64,000 nt of DNA, from NCBI GenBank assembly GCA_963971305.1, contig OZ020307.1:57409702-57473701 (forward strand), in the 5' to 3' direction. The stretch is from Arcuatula senhousia. Taxonomy: Eukaryota; Mollusca; Bivalvia; Mytilida; Mytilidae. This document shows positions 13,501-28,500 of this stretch, in pieces. The first letter of the stretch is position 1, and each line of letters begins with the position of its first letter. The position numbers and the translations under genes are program-made. The notes under the pieces are model-generated. The model saw only the letters and a list, made by a program, of their open reading frames with translations, was not told the DNA's origin and searched no databases.

Positions 13501-16500
13501 TTGATGAAACGTTAAGCTCATTGGGGTCTGCTACACTTTGCATTGGATGAAAGATGAAAGATTACCTTTTGTATGGGCATTTATAGGTGAAAAACAGCGT
13601 TTTTAATGTTTATGTTCTATAGAATGAAAAGTATTGCAGATAGAAGTAAGCATTTGCTTGCTTAATCCTTTTTATACATTGAATGCAATATTTTTGAGTT
13701 TTATTGGTGTGTAAAAGCGTGGACCTAAGCACATTTTTAATGAAGCGCGGTAGCGCTTCATGTTGAAAATGTGCGCAAAGGTCCACGCTTTTACACACCA
13801 ATAAAACTCAAAAATATTGCATTCAATGTATATAATTACATTCCGATAAAATATATTTAATGTTTGCACAGAAAATTGCACGAAATGCATGGTTTATCTT
13901 TTTAAAAATTACTCCGCGCAAGTCGTTGTTAAGGTGGCACGTGCAAGTGAGTTTTATCGAGAAATAAAACTGCATTATTAACCAATCGAAACTGTCGTTA
14001 TAAATTAGAATGTAATTATTTTCTAATAAAGCTCTACCAATTTGCCATTGGGTCAAAGTTGACAGATGACCCCTTATAGGAGAAATAGTTCATAGAGGAG
14101 ACCACTGCAGCCTTTTTCACAAAAAATCTTAAAATTTATCGTAAGTGTTGTTTTAAGCCAATCAGAATCATTGAAATTCAATCTTATGATAATTTTTACA
14201 ATTACGATTTTTTTATTAAATGAACCACAGGCTGGCTCCTGCGAGTCTCTTATTTCTTCTTAGGTATTTTTTTCTTTTATATACATGTATAGTCTACCCC
14301 TTTTAATTGTTAAAAACAATTGAATATGTTAGTACATGTGACTAAAGTGACTGCAAGTACCAATGCCAACATCAATATGAATTTATTGTTAGTTTTAAAT
14401 GACAAACAGATAAGCTACTACTTTAAGGAGTACCTTCATCTCATATATACATAACATAGTAATTTCTAATTAGGGAAAATACCAGAGTCTCGTTTTTATC
14501 AGGGGAATCACATTATTGCCTCTAACTTGATATAATAAGATAAGAAAACACAAATATACACAATGGGTAGATCATTTATACTGATTATATACTGTTGTAT
14601 TATCTTTCTAGTTTTAAAGTCTCTTATTTATAATATTTAAGCGTCAAATTAAAGAAAAAATGTCTAACTTTCATAAAATAAAAACGAGATACAAGACTAT
14701 GTTTGTCGTATATCGATGCACACAAAATAAATAACACTTTTGAAATATTGTTTATACATATAAGATCAGTTCAATGGAAAAAATAAAGAAATTCTTCCAT
14801 TTAATGCATATCGTAAAATACCATAGAGTGACGCCACTCGAATATCCATTTAATATTCTTTACATTATAAGTAGTAACAAATATTTTGATTATATCATCA
14901 ATAATATTTTGTAACCTTCAGCACAAAAAAAACTAAATAAAAAAGAAAATGCAAGGAGTGTCGCCACTCAACATTCACTCCTAGAAACACGAGGAATTCA
15001 ATATAAATTTTTATTTCTTTTGATATATATTGTTTCTGATTTATCAACTGCCAAGAAACAGGACTGAAGCCCGCTGGAAGCTTAGATATGAAAAAATACT
15101 TAACCGATCAAAGAAATGATTGACTCAATTCGCCTGTCTATAGTATATTTTTATATAAACATTTTCTTGAGTGTCGCCACTCATTAATTTTTATCCTAAT
15201 GTTTATAAGTTATCTGTAAAAACTTTCGTTTGAGTCGCCACTCATTACATAGTATTAACAATGTTCAAGAAATATTGTATGATAATGAACAATTATAGGT
15301 TCTTACATAAGTTCTTGGAAAAGACCGGCTGATCTTTCATGAGTGATAGAATTGTTCAGTCTTTTTGCGAGTGGAGCGCAGCGGAACGAGTCAAAAGATC
15401 TAAAAAATTCTATCACGAGTGAAAGATCATGGCCGGTTGTCCAAGAACGCGTGTAAGTACCTATTTCTTCCGTAAAAATGTATTTTTTATATTCAGAAAC
15501 CTTAGGTGACTTCATTCTAAAAACCGAAAGTTTAAAATAACATTGCATTTCATTGGTCGACATCATCGATCAATATAAGTACCGGCGGTTATTATTGGTT
15601 AATTGACCAGTGTGAGATCGCTGCACGTGCTCGCATCTCAACCTGGTCATCTCACACTGAAGAGAGTCATTTACGGAAGAAAGGTTATATATTGGGTGTA
15701 GACACTTTACAATTGTGAAGTTCTAAATTAAAATATTTTAAATTATTAAAAATATTTATGAATTTGTCCAGCAAAGAGATTAAATGTGTAATATTTTAAA
15801 TGACTTGAGTTTGATAGTAATTTTGTTGCTATGTGTAATATATTTACTATGTTTTCGTTGTTAAAAAATGGCTATAACGATGAAGACATTATTAGTCAGA
15901 AAAATATCTTTCTAATATAGTGACATGTACATTACATATTTTTTTTATATCGTTTGAAGTTAACATTAACGTCATTTTATTGTCATTTATAGTAATATTC
16001 TATCAAGTAGATTTAAATATTCAATCCAGATGGAAAATCTTCTTGGTTTTCATCACTTAATTCTTTTCAGCAATTGTTGATGATGATCTAAAAATAAATA
16101 AAACACATTTATCATTTTTAAGGAATAATAAATTTTAATCATGCATGCCAAGTTTTATTAGAAATTAGAAACCTGTTGCTTATGCATGCTGTTTGAAATT
16201 GTACAAAATAATTTAAAAAAAAAAAACACAGATATAACGTGTAAAATGTTCTTTTTAAAGATCACTAAGTCCTAGAAATGATCAAAATGCACACTTTTCA
16301 AAATTCTAAAAATAGGGAGTTGGAATTTTTTTTTCTGAACAAGCGATCTTTATTTTAGGCCTCAGAACATTAAGACTAATAATTTATCAAAAAAAGATAT
16401 ACTTTATGTTTGTTATTTTGGATTTTTAAAATTTTCGGTTGATATGATGTTGTGAGCTGATTGAAGTGTGCTTGTTTTTATGTTTTCTCTTTGTTGTCGT

Positions 16501-19500
16501 TGACTGTGGACTTTTGACATTCGAATGCCCCATTGATTCTTCTTACTCTCTTTCAAATTAATTAAAGCAGGATTATATACCGGTAAAATACGTTATTTTT
16601 GAAATAAAAGTTGTCTGATAAAATGTATTTCATGTATTTACCTCCGGGTTTTCTTGTTCTTCATTAAGAAGTCGTCTTAAATCTTGTGGTAATGGTGCTT
16701 CAATATTTACATTGTCAAGTGCTGCGCGATCGAATGACTTAAAATACTTAAGTCTCCAGCAGCATCCACGTCTTGACTGTTGGAGGAGAACACTTCTGCT
16801 TTTTGAAAGCTTTTCAATCGATTTCAAAAAGTTTGTCCACCAAGATTTCTCTTCTGTACTCATATAAGATTTCCATATCTCAAGGCTTTTCTTTAAGTCC
16901 TGGATGTCCAATTTAGCAAATGATAACTCTAAAACATTTGGTTGAGTTAATGGGTATATACTTATTTTGTCTTTGTCAGTCTTGAAAAAGCCGTTATTCA
17001 AAACTTTCCAAAGATGGGAGGCACTTTTTCTATAATACACCTGGACTTTGTTCGTTGACTCATCTAGTCTGTATCTAAATGTATTAGACTTTGTGTGTTT
17101 TTAACTCCAGCTATATAAGGATCAAGCCATCCACTAACATCGTAGCAAGCATCTAGCTCTTTGGCATTCGATAAAAATGACTGTAACTCAGGAATGATCA
17201 TTGCATTGTTATGTCTAAGTTTATCAGCATACACACTGAAAAGTTGATCGATATCTTCATGTGTATGACCAACGGGAAGAAAAGAAAGTTGAACCTAAAA
17301 AATATTTAATAAAAAGCTATTACTATGCCATTTTTTAGCATTAAATTGGGATGCTTACAAGGTACATTTATTCTGATAATTTATTTCTAATGGAATATAT
17401 AATGCCTAGTGATAGACGATAAAGAGATGTGGAATAAGTGTACCCATCTCTTATCCGCAACTCCTCCTAAATCCCTAAATGGATTTTCATGAAACCTACA
17501 CACAATCTTTGTAACATAATGTAGATGTGCACCTACTATTTTAAAATTTGATCAGGATGATTTTGGGGTTTCCCATGGCAAAACATGGACTCAGCTATTC
17601 GACTACATGCGGGTACCCAAATCTTATCCGCAACTCCCCCTAAACCCCTTGATGGATTATCAGAATTACACACAATTTTTTGACATAATGTAGATGTGCA
17701 CCTACTATTTTAAAATTTGATCAGAATGATTTTTGGGGTTCTCCATAGCAAAACATGGACTTGGCCGCTTACCCATCTTTTATCCGCAACTCCTCCTTAA
17801 CCCTTTGATGGATTTTCATGAAACTTTCACACTATCTGTGTGACATAATGTAGATGTGCACCACCTATTTTAAAATTTATCTGCTTAATTTTTTTAGGGG
17901 GCGGAGGTATTTATTTGTGAGCTGCTGCTCATAGTTTTTCTAGTTTGTTGTCCATTTTATTTTTTTTGCTAATTCTTGTCAAGAAATATATCTAAAAATG
18001 GAGGATAAATATTGTAAAAACCCCCTTAAAAATGCTCTAAGGGGCCAAAAGGAGCAAAAATGAATGGTAACAAGGGTATTATAATTGTAACTGTAATTTA
18101 CTTTGGTCTGCTTATGAAAAAGTATTGAATTTCTGTGAAATGTGGATGGAAAGTCCACCAAAGGCTGCATTTGTCAAAATCACTTTGTTAGTCAACCATG
18201 AGCTGCATGTGTCCAGAACAATTAACTATCCATATTGGGCATTTAACGTACAGGGTTCAATATGCTGCGGTCGTATCATGCTGCGCTCGGCGAAGCTTTT
18301 TATTGGTTATGGTGTCATTGTTATTTGAATAAAATCAAACCATTATTTATTTCAGATACTTTATATGCAGGTACATGTAGTCAGAGTTCCGCAATCATGC
18401 AATAAAAGTCATAATTTACCTCGTAGAATATTTTTCTGTGCACTAAAAGCTCTAGAAATGATAGTACAAATCGGTTCTTATTTTCACGAAAACAATTATC
18501 CGCTTGAAGATAAAGAACTGGAGGTAAAGGCTTTCCCTGTAAAATATAAACAATTTTACATTCAAATAACTTTTAACAAACAGACATTGCATAAAAATTA
18601 TCAAGCTACGATTTTGATCAAGTTTGATTTTGAGGTAGAATTAAAAAAGATTTAAAAACAAATTATAATGGTATAATATTTTATTTAATTGTTATTATGT
18701 TGATTTATATAATCCTGTCAGTCACTAACGAAGGTTATAATGCTCTGATCACTGTGCTTGTGGCATCAAATTTTGTTGGTCTTTTTTCTTATTACATGCA
18801 TTATTTTTCAATATATTAGTATGTTATACCAATTACCTAAAATCAAGAAAATCACTTGTACATTTTATTGCGTGTTCATCTCCTTTGTGGTGTCTCAATT
18901 GACAAATGAAAAATATCTTATCTTAACTTATCTTATCTTATTGAATTGGCTTTTTTTTGTGTGGTTTGTTTAGTCTTATGTCCGTTCTACTGCATGCGCT
19001 CTACTCATGACAATAGAAGCAAAACAATGTGTCTTTTGGGTCTTTTTTTACTTAGTAATACGTCTTTTGCCATTTCCAATAATTTACAATTTTATGTTTG
19101 TACGCATACTGACCGAAAAGTATGGATAAATTTGGAAACTTAATAATGATTACAAAAGTATATTATTTTATGATATTTCAATAAACCAATCGATTCACAA
19201 ATGATTCAATTGTGTTTCATACCTTCGAAATTTCCCAGAGGCACTTTAATAACACATTCAAAGTAAGGTTCGAATCATGTTTATACTGGTAGTAATCTGT
19301 AAACGCAAACTTCTGGTTTGTACCATGACTTATAATGGCTGTGACATGTGTTTTGAGCGGTGTCGTTGTTGCAATGTCCTGAAAAGATATATCATTTTCA
19401 TAAAATGAATTTAGAATAAAATAAAATGGCACTAGCACTCTAGTCACTTTGTTTCATGTTTCATGAACATTAATCAAATCAATAAAGAGGTATTATTACA

Positions 19501-22500
19501 CAGATAAAAAGACAAGATATACATGATATATAGACTTTATCAGAGAACTATTTTTAAATCCTTCAGTATTTTATCGTTATCAATTTTTAAATTGACCTGA
19601 ATTTTCTTATGCCTTTATATCCTGGCAGAATAAATGTCAGTTTGCTATACAGAAACATTCTAAAAAGACAAACCATTATAATTTATACATAATTTATACA
19701 TAATTTTGATTGTCTATACTTAACTATATACTATTTCTATCATGTCTATATTTTATGAAACTTCGATTAGTTTCAAAAACTGCAAACTGTTGACTTTTTT
19801 GCTTAAATTTGGCATAGAAATATTTAACAAAAAATATTATACCTTTCCCTTTCTATCCTTAAAATGGGGTATACTGGTCTTTGTTTGGTCCATGCCATCA
19901 ACAATTAAGCTTAAATATCTGTCAGGTCTTCTTCTTGCTACAGTTCTTCGTCTGTAATATGCTAGCTTTTCCAACCTGAAATGATTTATAACATTTATGA
20001 ACAACGGGACCTTTTAATCTTAAATTCAGCGGAGTATCTTTTATACAATTATAATGTTGAATTGTTCAGTACAATTTTTTGTATTTTGTATTTTGATCAT
20101 GCTATATTTGTGCTTGTATATATGTGACTGCAGCCCTAGTTTTTAGGGTTAATAGTTTGAAATAAAGTTATTATATCAATATAAGATTTATAAACAAGAT
20201 ATTGAAAATATGGTGCTTTGTAGCCTTCGGGTTCTCTTCCAAAGACACTCAATCCAGGATAAACACCTTTTGCATCTTTTTTTACATGTCTTAGATTACA
20301 AAAAATATTCTTCAGAGGGCACAGTTAAAGACATTTAACAAAAAGCTCTGTTGAAATCGTTACAAGTGCTACACAAGAATATGGTAGACATATACAATTT
20401 ATATAATAATCACGATGTTTCTTTTATGTGGTTTAGACATACATAATTCTGTGAAGATGAGCCTGTTTTTCTCCAAATATTTCCTTTCTTTTGGCAGGAT
20501 CTAACTGTGACTGCAGCAATCTGTCTAGTTTGACACAAACTGTGCATTTTGTAAACAAGTTAGTCTGAAATGATCAAACATGTACATTATTATCATTACA
20601 AAAACTTCCATAACATTTTTTTTGGGACTGAAAAATTTAAATGTATGCTGTTTATTTACAAAATTTGCAATTACAAATTCCATATATTCCAGTACATGCA
20701 TTAAATATTCTATCTTTTATCGATTTCTATCGTTTATATACATGTACGTATGGTAGTAAAAACTCAACTATATTATGAAATTATATATCAGCATAGATAT
20801 AAACTTTACTTACTGATCTTATTTTGACATGTCTGTAAAACTGCTTCCATGTTCTATAAAAGGTTGTACAGGATACAAAGGTCTGAAATTCAATTATCTG
20901 CTCATTTTTGTATGCAGAATATATTTCTTTCTTTCTTAGACCAAATGGCAACCAAACTTCATTTTGATGTGGTGGTTTTTCGCCTCTTTTAGCAATATAT
21001 TCGGATAACCATATAATGGCCCTCTGTTTGATATCCGAAAGGTTAAGCTTAGTTTTGGTGGTTCCATGGACACTATCATTGATCCATCTAGTCTTAAAGC
21101 GATAAAAACTGCTTTTTGAAATGCCGTAAGCCATTAGCCATGCCTTTTGGCATACTTTTTGACCATATAATCGGAATGTTGTCACAGATTTGTTAGGTGT
21201 CTGGAAATCTTCAAGCTTTCCATAAATCCAGTTTTCTCTGCTTGCTCTTTCTAAATTCCAGTACATTTGGCGTGCACTCTTGACCAGTTTTTTAGTATAA
21301 AATTGTTGCAAGGTGCAATTTCTAAAACACCCACAGTTGTGTAAAGCCTTTTTAATTGCTAGTGGTGTTGTCTTTTTAGCTGATAATTCTTTTACTCTGT
21401 ACTCTTTGTCTGAAAAAAAAATGTTTGAAACTTTAAGGATAAGTAACAAATTCTGTTCGTTAAAGAATAAGCAAAATTATCAATACAAATGCAAGACCCA
21501 ATCGAGAATTAAAAGGAAAACTTTTTCAATACAATTGACACCTCTATAGAAAAAAAATATGACTTACAACTCAAGACCCAATTGAGAATTAAAAGGAAAA
21601 CTTTTTCAATACAATTGAAACCTCTACAGAAAAAATATGACTTACAACTTTTAGCTATAAAATTGGATTAGCCAAACATTTATATCATGTATATATTTTA
21701 CTATCAAAAATATGATGTGGAAATCACGGGGTAGAAACCATATGGCGACCAAGGCCCCCTTTTCGAAATTTCTGAAAACGCCACTTAATTATAACATCAC
21801 TGAAGTTAAACAATTACATGTAGCAAAAAGCCGGTTGTCAGATCAAACATGAAAAAAATACATTGTTTAACCAAATATAAAACTACAAAACAATTTTACA
21901 ACTAATGAAGTCAATAAATACATGACACATTATGTATTTTAAATTCATATATCGTTTGTTCTTTTATATCCACATTGGTTTTGGGATTCCGTTTCATGAT
22001 TGGTATGTTAAATTTGTTCGCTTTTTTCACATTATATTATTATATGTATTGTGTTGTTGCATTTCATGTATGCACTTCGCGTAGATGCCCCGGGGTAGAT
22101 GCACGCAAATGAGGAAAAGAACTTATGAATACATGTAAGTATATATTAATAAGTTTTCATAAATATTTAGTTGTGACATACAAATCATGAAACATTCCTC
22201 AATTACTTAGTTTTGTATAAAACTAAAATTCGGGAGAATGAATATAAGAACACACAAAAATTGATTGGTCAGTGCTTCCTTAAAACTAATAGAATTACAT
22301 CATGTACTTACTTATAACTGTTTTCCGAGGTGTGCTTGTGCGTATAATTGGAGGTTCGTATTCTAAATGACCAAATGGCATCGAACTTGTTGATGATCCG
22401 CTTGTATCAAGGGCTGAGGAGATAACTGAAATAGCTTCACTTTTGTCGCTTATTGTAGATGATTCTTCAAAAAGATCAGAAAGTATCAGTGGGGCCCGTA

Positions 22501-25500
22501 TTGGTGGTGGGGGTTCATCGTCAACAAAATCATATACATCCACATCATTCTGTATAAGTGACAGGTTATTTACGTCAAATACGTAACTTTTTCTCTTTCG
22601 TTGTTGTAATCGTTCTTGAATCACAAAACTATTGTCACTTTCTATTTCTTGGTTGCGCATGGAATCTTGATAATAGAATGAAGGTTCACCCTTTCCTAAA
22701 TCAATACATGAAATATCAGCTGAGTCGTTAAAAATTGCATGTTGTTTTGACTCATGCTTAGAAGAAGCCAATATATCCCCTTGTTCTAATTCTAAAAGAG
22801 ATTCCTGAAAAACTGAGTTTTCGTCCTGCTCAGAAGTTTCAAATGTTTTAAATGCTTCGTTAGATGATTTTTGAAACACTGAGTTTTCGTTCGGTTCGGA
22901 AGTGTCAAAACTTGCAAATTGTATTGTCTGATTTCCTTCCGAATCCTGATATTCTGATAATTCTGATACATCACTCTCTGATAAGCTCATTTCACAACCT
23001 AACAAAAAAATTACTTATAATAAAATAAGTATTAAAATCGACGTCAGTATGCTTTACTAATAGGTTAAAAACAAAGTTAATACTTTTTTATAAAACAACT
23101 GTCATAATGTTTGACATACTAATTGATTGTCATACAAATGTACCACTTATATATAAACATTTCTCAAAGGAATTTTCCTTTAAAAACATTCTGATGAATA
23201 TGTATCTTTTTTTCTATTTTTGTTTTGTTACAACACAAAGAAAAAAATATTAAATACATGTATTGGAATTTATTGTATATCTCTTTATATCAAAGATGGA
23301 ACGAGACTCGGTAATCTAATAAATGAATAAGGTTTAGAGTACTAATAATGATCTAAGCTAAGTATATCACAAAGGAGGCTAATCAGTGTAAATAAAAAAA
23401 CTAGAAAAATATATCGAAAAAAAACATGCTTAGTGCATTTTTTGTCAACAAGTGGTATTTTTATTCGTATTTCTAATATTTTTTCCATTTTAAATTCTAA
23501 ACAATTACAAATATACATATTCACTTCTTTTATTATCAATTTATTGTATAAAATAAAGAAAATCGTGAACATCACAACACTTATCAGTATAGAAAATTAC
23601 TTACCCCTTCTTTGCTTATTTAGGTACACATGGTACATATAACTTATGAAGATCGAGATGTTCTGTCCATGAATATTTTCTCTGTTAATATATGTAGTTG
23701 AATACACGTACATGTATATGAAGGACATCTGGTATTTATGTGAACTTCACAGAGAGCAAAAGTAGATATGTCAATAGTGTTGTTTGTTTAAGATTATCTT
23801 TCAATTCATTAAGTAGTAGGTATATCATACGGTTAATGATAATCTTATTACTAGACTGTTATGCATTGTTGATAAGAAATGCCAATGCCCGGGTACCAAT
23901 GGACATTTTCTGTTTTTGGCATCTTTGATTCGGCGATGCTACCACTTAGTAATAACGGGATTTGCATTTTACTATATCGCGCGGTATGACAGTGTGCAAA
24001 CATGTAACATGACAAAAAATCATTTAAAGTATAATATTAAATGCTATATAGAAAATTAACATTATCGAAATGCATTTTTATTGCAGTATCATAGTTCTTG
24101 CCTGAGTTTTACATCTATAGTCTTCTAACTTGAAAAAAAACAGCTTTTCGTATTTCAGTAAAATAACCATTTTCCTGACAAATACAAAGAAAATCTGAGA
24201 GCTTCTGCTTACAAGTGATTCCATCGCTCCCAAAAGAAAGCTAAGGAGTCCTTTTTTATCAAGGATGCACCGGGTGGTAATAAATTATATGGGCTAAAGC
24301 AATGTACAAAATATTAGACCTCTGTATCATGTAGTTGCTTAGAAAACTTGTACGACTTTTTATGTTTGTACACTGTCTGTAAAAAGTATATTCGGCAAAA
24401 AGGAAGATGATGACCTATGAGCGTAAAGTCGATATTCTACATATGATATCATGATTCTAAAAGAACAATATGAAATTCTGTGTCAAAGTGCAACGGATAT
24501 TACGTTTTACACGTGCGGAAATGCGGTGGATCAGACGAACGAACGAACGTACAAGCCTAGGATTAAACCGCATATCCCACCCCTTTACCTCCGCTTCTTT
24601 GAAGTGTAAAAATTTGTTAATTTGTGAATATGTTGATGATTTTAGTGTTATCAAAGAATATGTGTTTTAACCACTCATTGAGAAGTCTATTTAAAATTAA
24701 TGTTATATTACTAATAAGTGTTAATTTGCAAACTTAATATATCAGTAAAATATTGTTTCAACAAAATTCATGCTTGAATTAAGTTTGTTTTGAAAAGGAT
24801 TAACTCTTTGAAAGGCTCGATGAGCACCAAGGCAACATCTATTTTCAACAACCCTGATGTTGCGAAGACATTGTCCGCCTTACATGACAAATATGTTGTC
24901 GTACCTGCTGATAAAGCGCCTAACAACATCATTTTCGTATGCAAAAGCCACTATATTGATTGTTTAACAGCTGAATTAGGGGTTGGTTGTACTAGCAAAA
25001 GCACCACATATACAGCAACAACATTGTCAAAGGAGGAAATAATCAACAATCATAATTCTGTCATTTTTTCCTTTGGCATTTCTGTTGACAAAAAGAACGA
25101 TGACGTTCCATCCTTGTATTGGATTCCAAAGTTACATAAAACTCCTTACAAGCAACGATTTATTGCTGGCTGGGTCATCTTTCAGTTTTGTTAACATCAA
25201 TATTGAAGGCAATAAAATCAAGCCTTCAAAAGTATTTCGATTGTTGATACTCTAGAAATGGCGTCAATCAAATGTGGATTCTCAAAAATTCTAAAGAACT
25301 GATGGAAAATCTCCATTCTAAGTCATTTTCATCATGTAATAGCATTAAAACGTTTGATTTCTCTACATTATATACTTCAATTCCACATTCACAATTAAAA
25401 TCTCGTTTGGCACAGCTGATTAAACGTAGCTTTATCAAAAAGAATGGAAAAACGCAGGTACAAGTATTTGGTAGTCGGTTATAAAAAGACTTACTTTGTC

Positions 25501-28500
25501 ATCCAAGAGTCTAGCAAGAAAAACAAATTTACAGAAGATCAAATAATAGAAATGCTCAACTTTCTAATCGACAACATATTTGTACAGTTTGGTGGACATG
25601 TTTTTCAGCAAACAATAGGTATCCCAATGGGCACAAATTGTGCACCATTGCTTGCCGATTTGTTTCTTCATTCATATGAAGCAGACTTCTTACAATCACT
25701 TCTAGACAAAAAGAACCGCAAACTTGCTTTATCCTTCAATCTCACATTTCGTTATATTGATGATGTCCTTTCACTAAACAATCCTCGATTTGGTGACTAT
25801 TTACATCTCATTGCATTATATACTTGAATGGTATGCATTCGTATACTTAGAACAAATCTATGCATCATACTAGTTAATGTTTTGTCTCTTTGGATTGGTT
25901 TGATGTTAAATATATTTTTAAATAGAACATGACAAAGCGAAACAAGAATATGCCCAAAAGACATAATGCACAATCTCGCAACATTTGGGACGGACGGAAG
26001 GACGAACGAACAGACCCGAACACTATATGCCCCCTACTCTTCTAGATGGAGCATACAAATATATATTCTACAGTTAGCTTTGAATTCGTGTATAGCTTGG
26101 TTAATTAGTTATTCTTTTACCCTAAAGCAGCACGATTGTGCCGAAAATGAACATGAAAAAGGGTGATAAAATGAACATGAAATGATGATGACAAGTGGAG
26201 GAAATGGTGACACAAGTGCAACATGGGATACGAGTTTTGACCTGCAATAGAAAAAAGGGATGGGTAGCCTCCTGCATGGGGATTCTACGGGTCCTACTCT
26301 TATCGAAATATACTTTAGGGTTCTTAAACGTGTAGAAATTGTGATTATTATTATTATTGTTATTATTATGGTTATATACCAATATGGTTTGCGATCAGGT
26401 TTTCCACATTATACATTTGCAGCCTGACGACCTGGCATTTATTATGACAGGACTGTCCCATTCAACCACCGGGTTCATACTCCCAGTGGCTTTGTGGGAA
26501 AAGCAGTCTCATCCGATGTAACGTTTCTGAGCGCTCGATCTTTAGTATACTTTTATCGACAAGCTCAGCGCTGCTGCGGGTGTACCCGCACGGGCATTTG
26601 TGTATAGCAATATAAATCGTTTATATCAATGTTTTAGAAAATACTACACACGGACGAACGGACTAAAGAACCAGAAAGATTTGTGCATCTTCATTGCTAT
26701 TGAAAACATAAAAAAGATAGTACTAGTATATCATACTTCAATTATAATTCATTTCATGTTTATTGGTCAAATTTTATTTTCGTATTGGTTTTTTAGTACA
26801 TTTGAATTACATGTACATTTCCATTAAACACTGTGAACAATTCATCAGCAGTTCAGTAACATAGAGTTGCAGTAAAATTTAAGTTTTCTGCAGACAGGGA
26901 TTATAAAACACATCCTACAATAAAAAATGCCCGTTTAATGATACATCTTTTAATGAAAAACAACACCGAGTTTTTTGTATAACCTAAATGCATGAAATAA
27001 TAATTAAATGGATTAAATATAATGTTGTAAAACAGGAAACCTCTTTTTTCACGCCGTAACAATTAGAAAAGAGAAATGGTGTAAATCCACTCAAACTCAT
27101 TCAAAAAGCTCCCCTTTCAAGCTTGTTTTATCTTTCTGCCATTTTACCATTAAAAATCATATTCATTTCTGAATATTTATATAGAAATCCGACCATCTTT
27201 AATAAAAAGATGGTTATGCCCTTGAAACCTTAAACATGTAAGAATATAGAAGAATATAGTATGCTGACATCCGGGGGGTACTCCCATTGTAAGTGGCCAT
27301 ACCTTCATGTATGTGGCGCAAAACAGGGTCTGTTTTTCACAAGTTTCTATAGTCATGAACGGGGTCATAATTTTCAATCTCTTAAAGAACATGTTTATAA
27401 ATGGACGTCAAAATTCGCCATCTGTAATTCAGCATATCATTTTCATAAAGAACGATCAACTTAAAAAAAATAATTGTTATTTTCCAAATTTTAGTTTAAT
27501 ATGACAAACTTTAGTATACATCATTGAAAAAGTATGAAAATGACTATATTTGACTGCCCAAAATCAGTGACAGGGTGTGGTTTTGTATGTTTTTGAAGTC
27601 ACGAACAGGTCCAGGTTCGGTGCGTCTAAATACCGCATAGCCCGGCTAAGTGCACTTAGCCCCCAAATATGCACTTAGCCCTATAAAATAATGCACGTTG
27701 AAATGCGTTTGACGAACGCTCAGCTAAATGGAAACTAACGTGTCTAGCGATAATGCAGCGCACGTCTAGCGTCAGTCTAACGACGAAGAAACCTATTCAA
27801 CGTGTTTAAAACGTGTACAGAGAGCACCGAGCGTCATTGTAACGAACGAGTAGCGTATCAACCCCAGAATTTTATAAGTTAGATTGAATTACAAGGAGGA
27901 AAGTCAATTTCAAAGCTTCAAATACTAATTCTTGCAAATTGTAATACACCTGTCGTGTTTTCGATGATTTTTTTTGGGGTACAAAAATAATCAATTACAA
28001 CGAGTAACGACAGTCTAACTTCAATACTCATTTGAAATAATGTGTATTTTGAATATTCAATAAGCACATGCCTTTTTCTCTATTAAGGACATCCGTCATG
28101 CTGTCTGCGATCATTTAGGATTAGTCATCTACAGACCGGTATTTCTTACATGTATATACTCTTTTGAGATTTTGAGAGTTTGTGAACAAGCGCATGCATT
28201 CCTCTCTGTATATTTTTGACATATCAAAATATAAAATCAACACTATATTTTATTCTTTTAAACTGAGTGCAAAAATCATCACTTTTGGTTAAAAAACGGC
28301 TTTAGAATAATTATACATTCATATTACCAGAACGCTGAAAACCAATATTTTTATAACCGTTACGAAACTAAATTTCTATAATTATAATTAATTAATCCAG
28401 CAATACATTTAAGCCAGATAATAGATCTATTTGGGCTATTACGAAATGATATTAAAGAAATTAACAGAAATCCTAGGTCTCCCCACCGAGAGAAAAAAAT

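Noticed and set aside
18365..18655. Plus-strand open frame of 96 codons
   Set aside because: It is the antisense shadow of exon 6 of the DDE-like gene, whose minus-strand reading has conserved motifs and splice sites.
25829..26166. Continuation of the Penelope-like RT past 25828
   Set aside because: Homology to the RT C-terminal part (AYGVYISQL block) is absent; the sequence becomes an unrelated repeat end.
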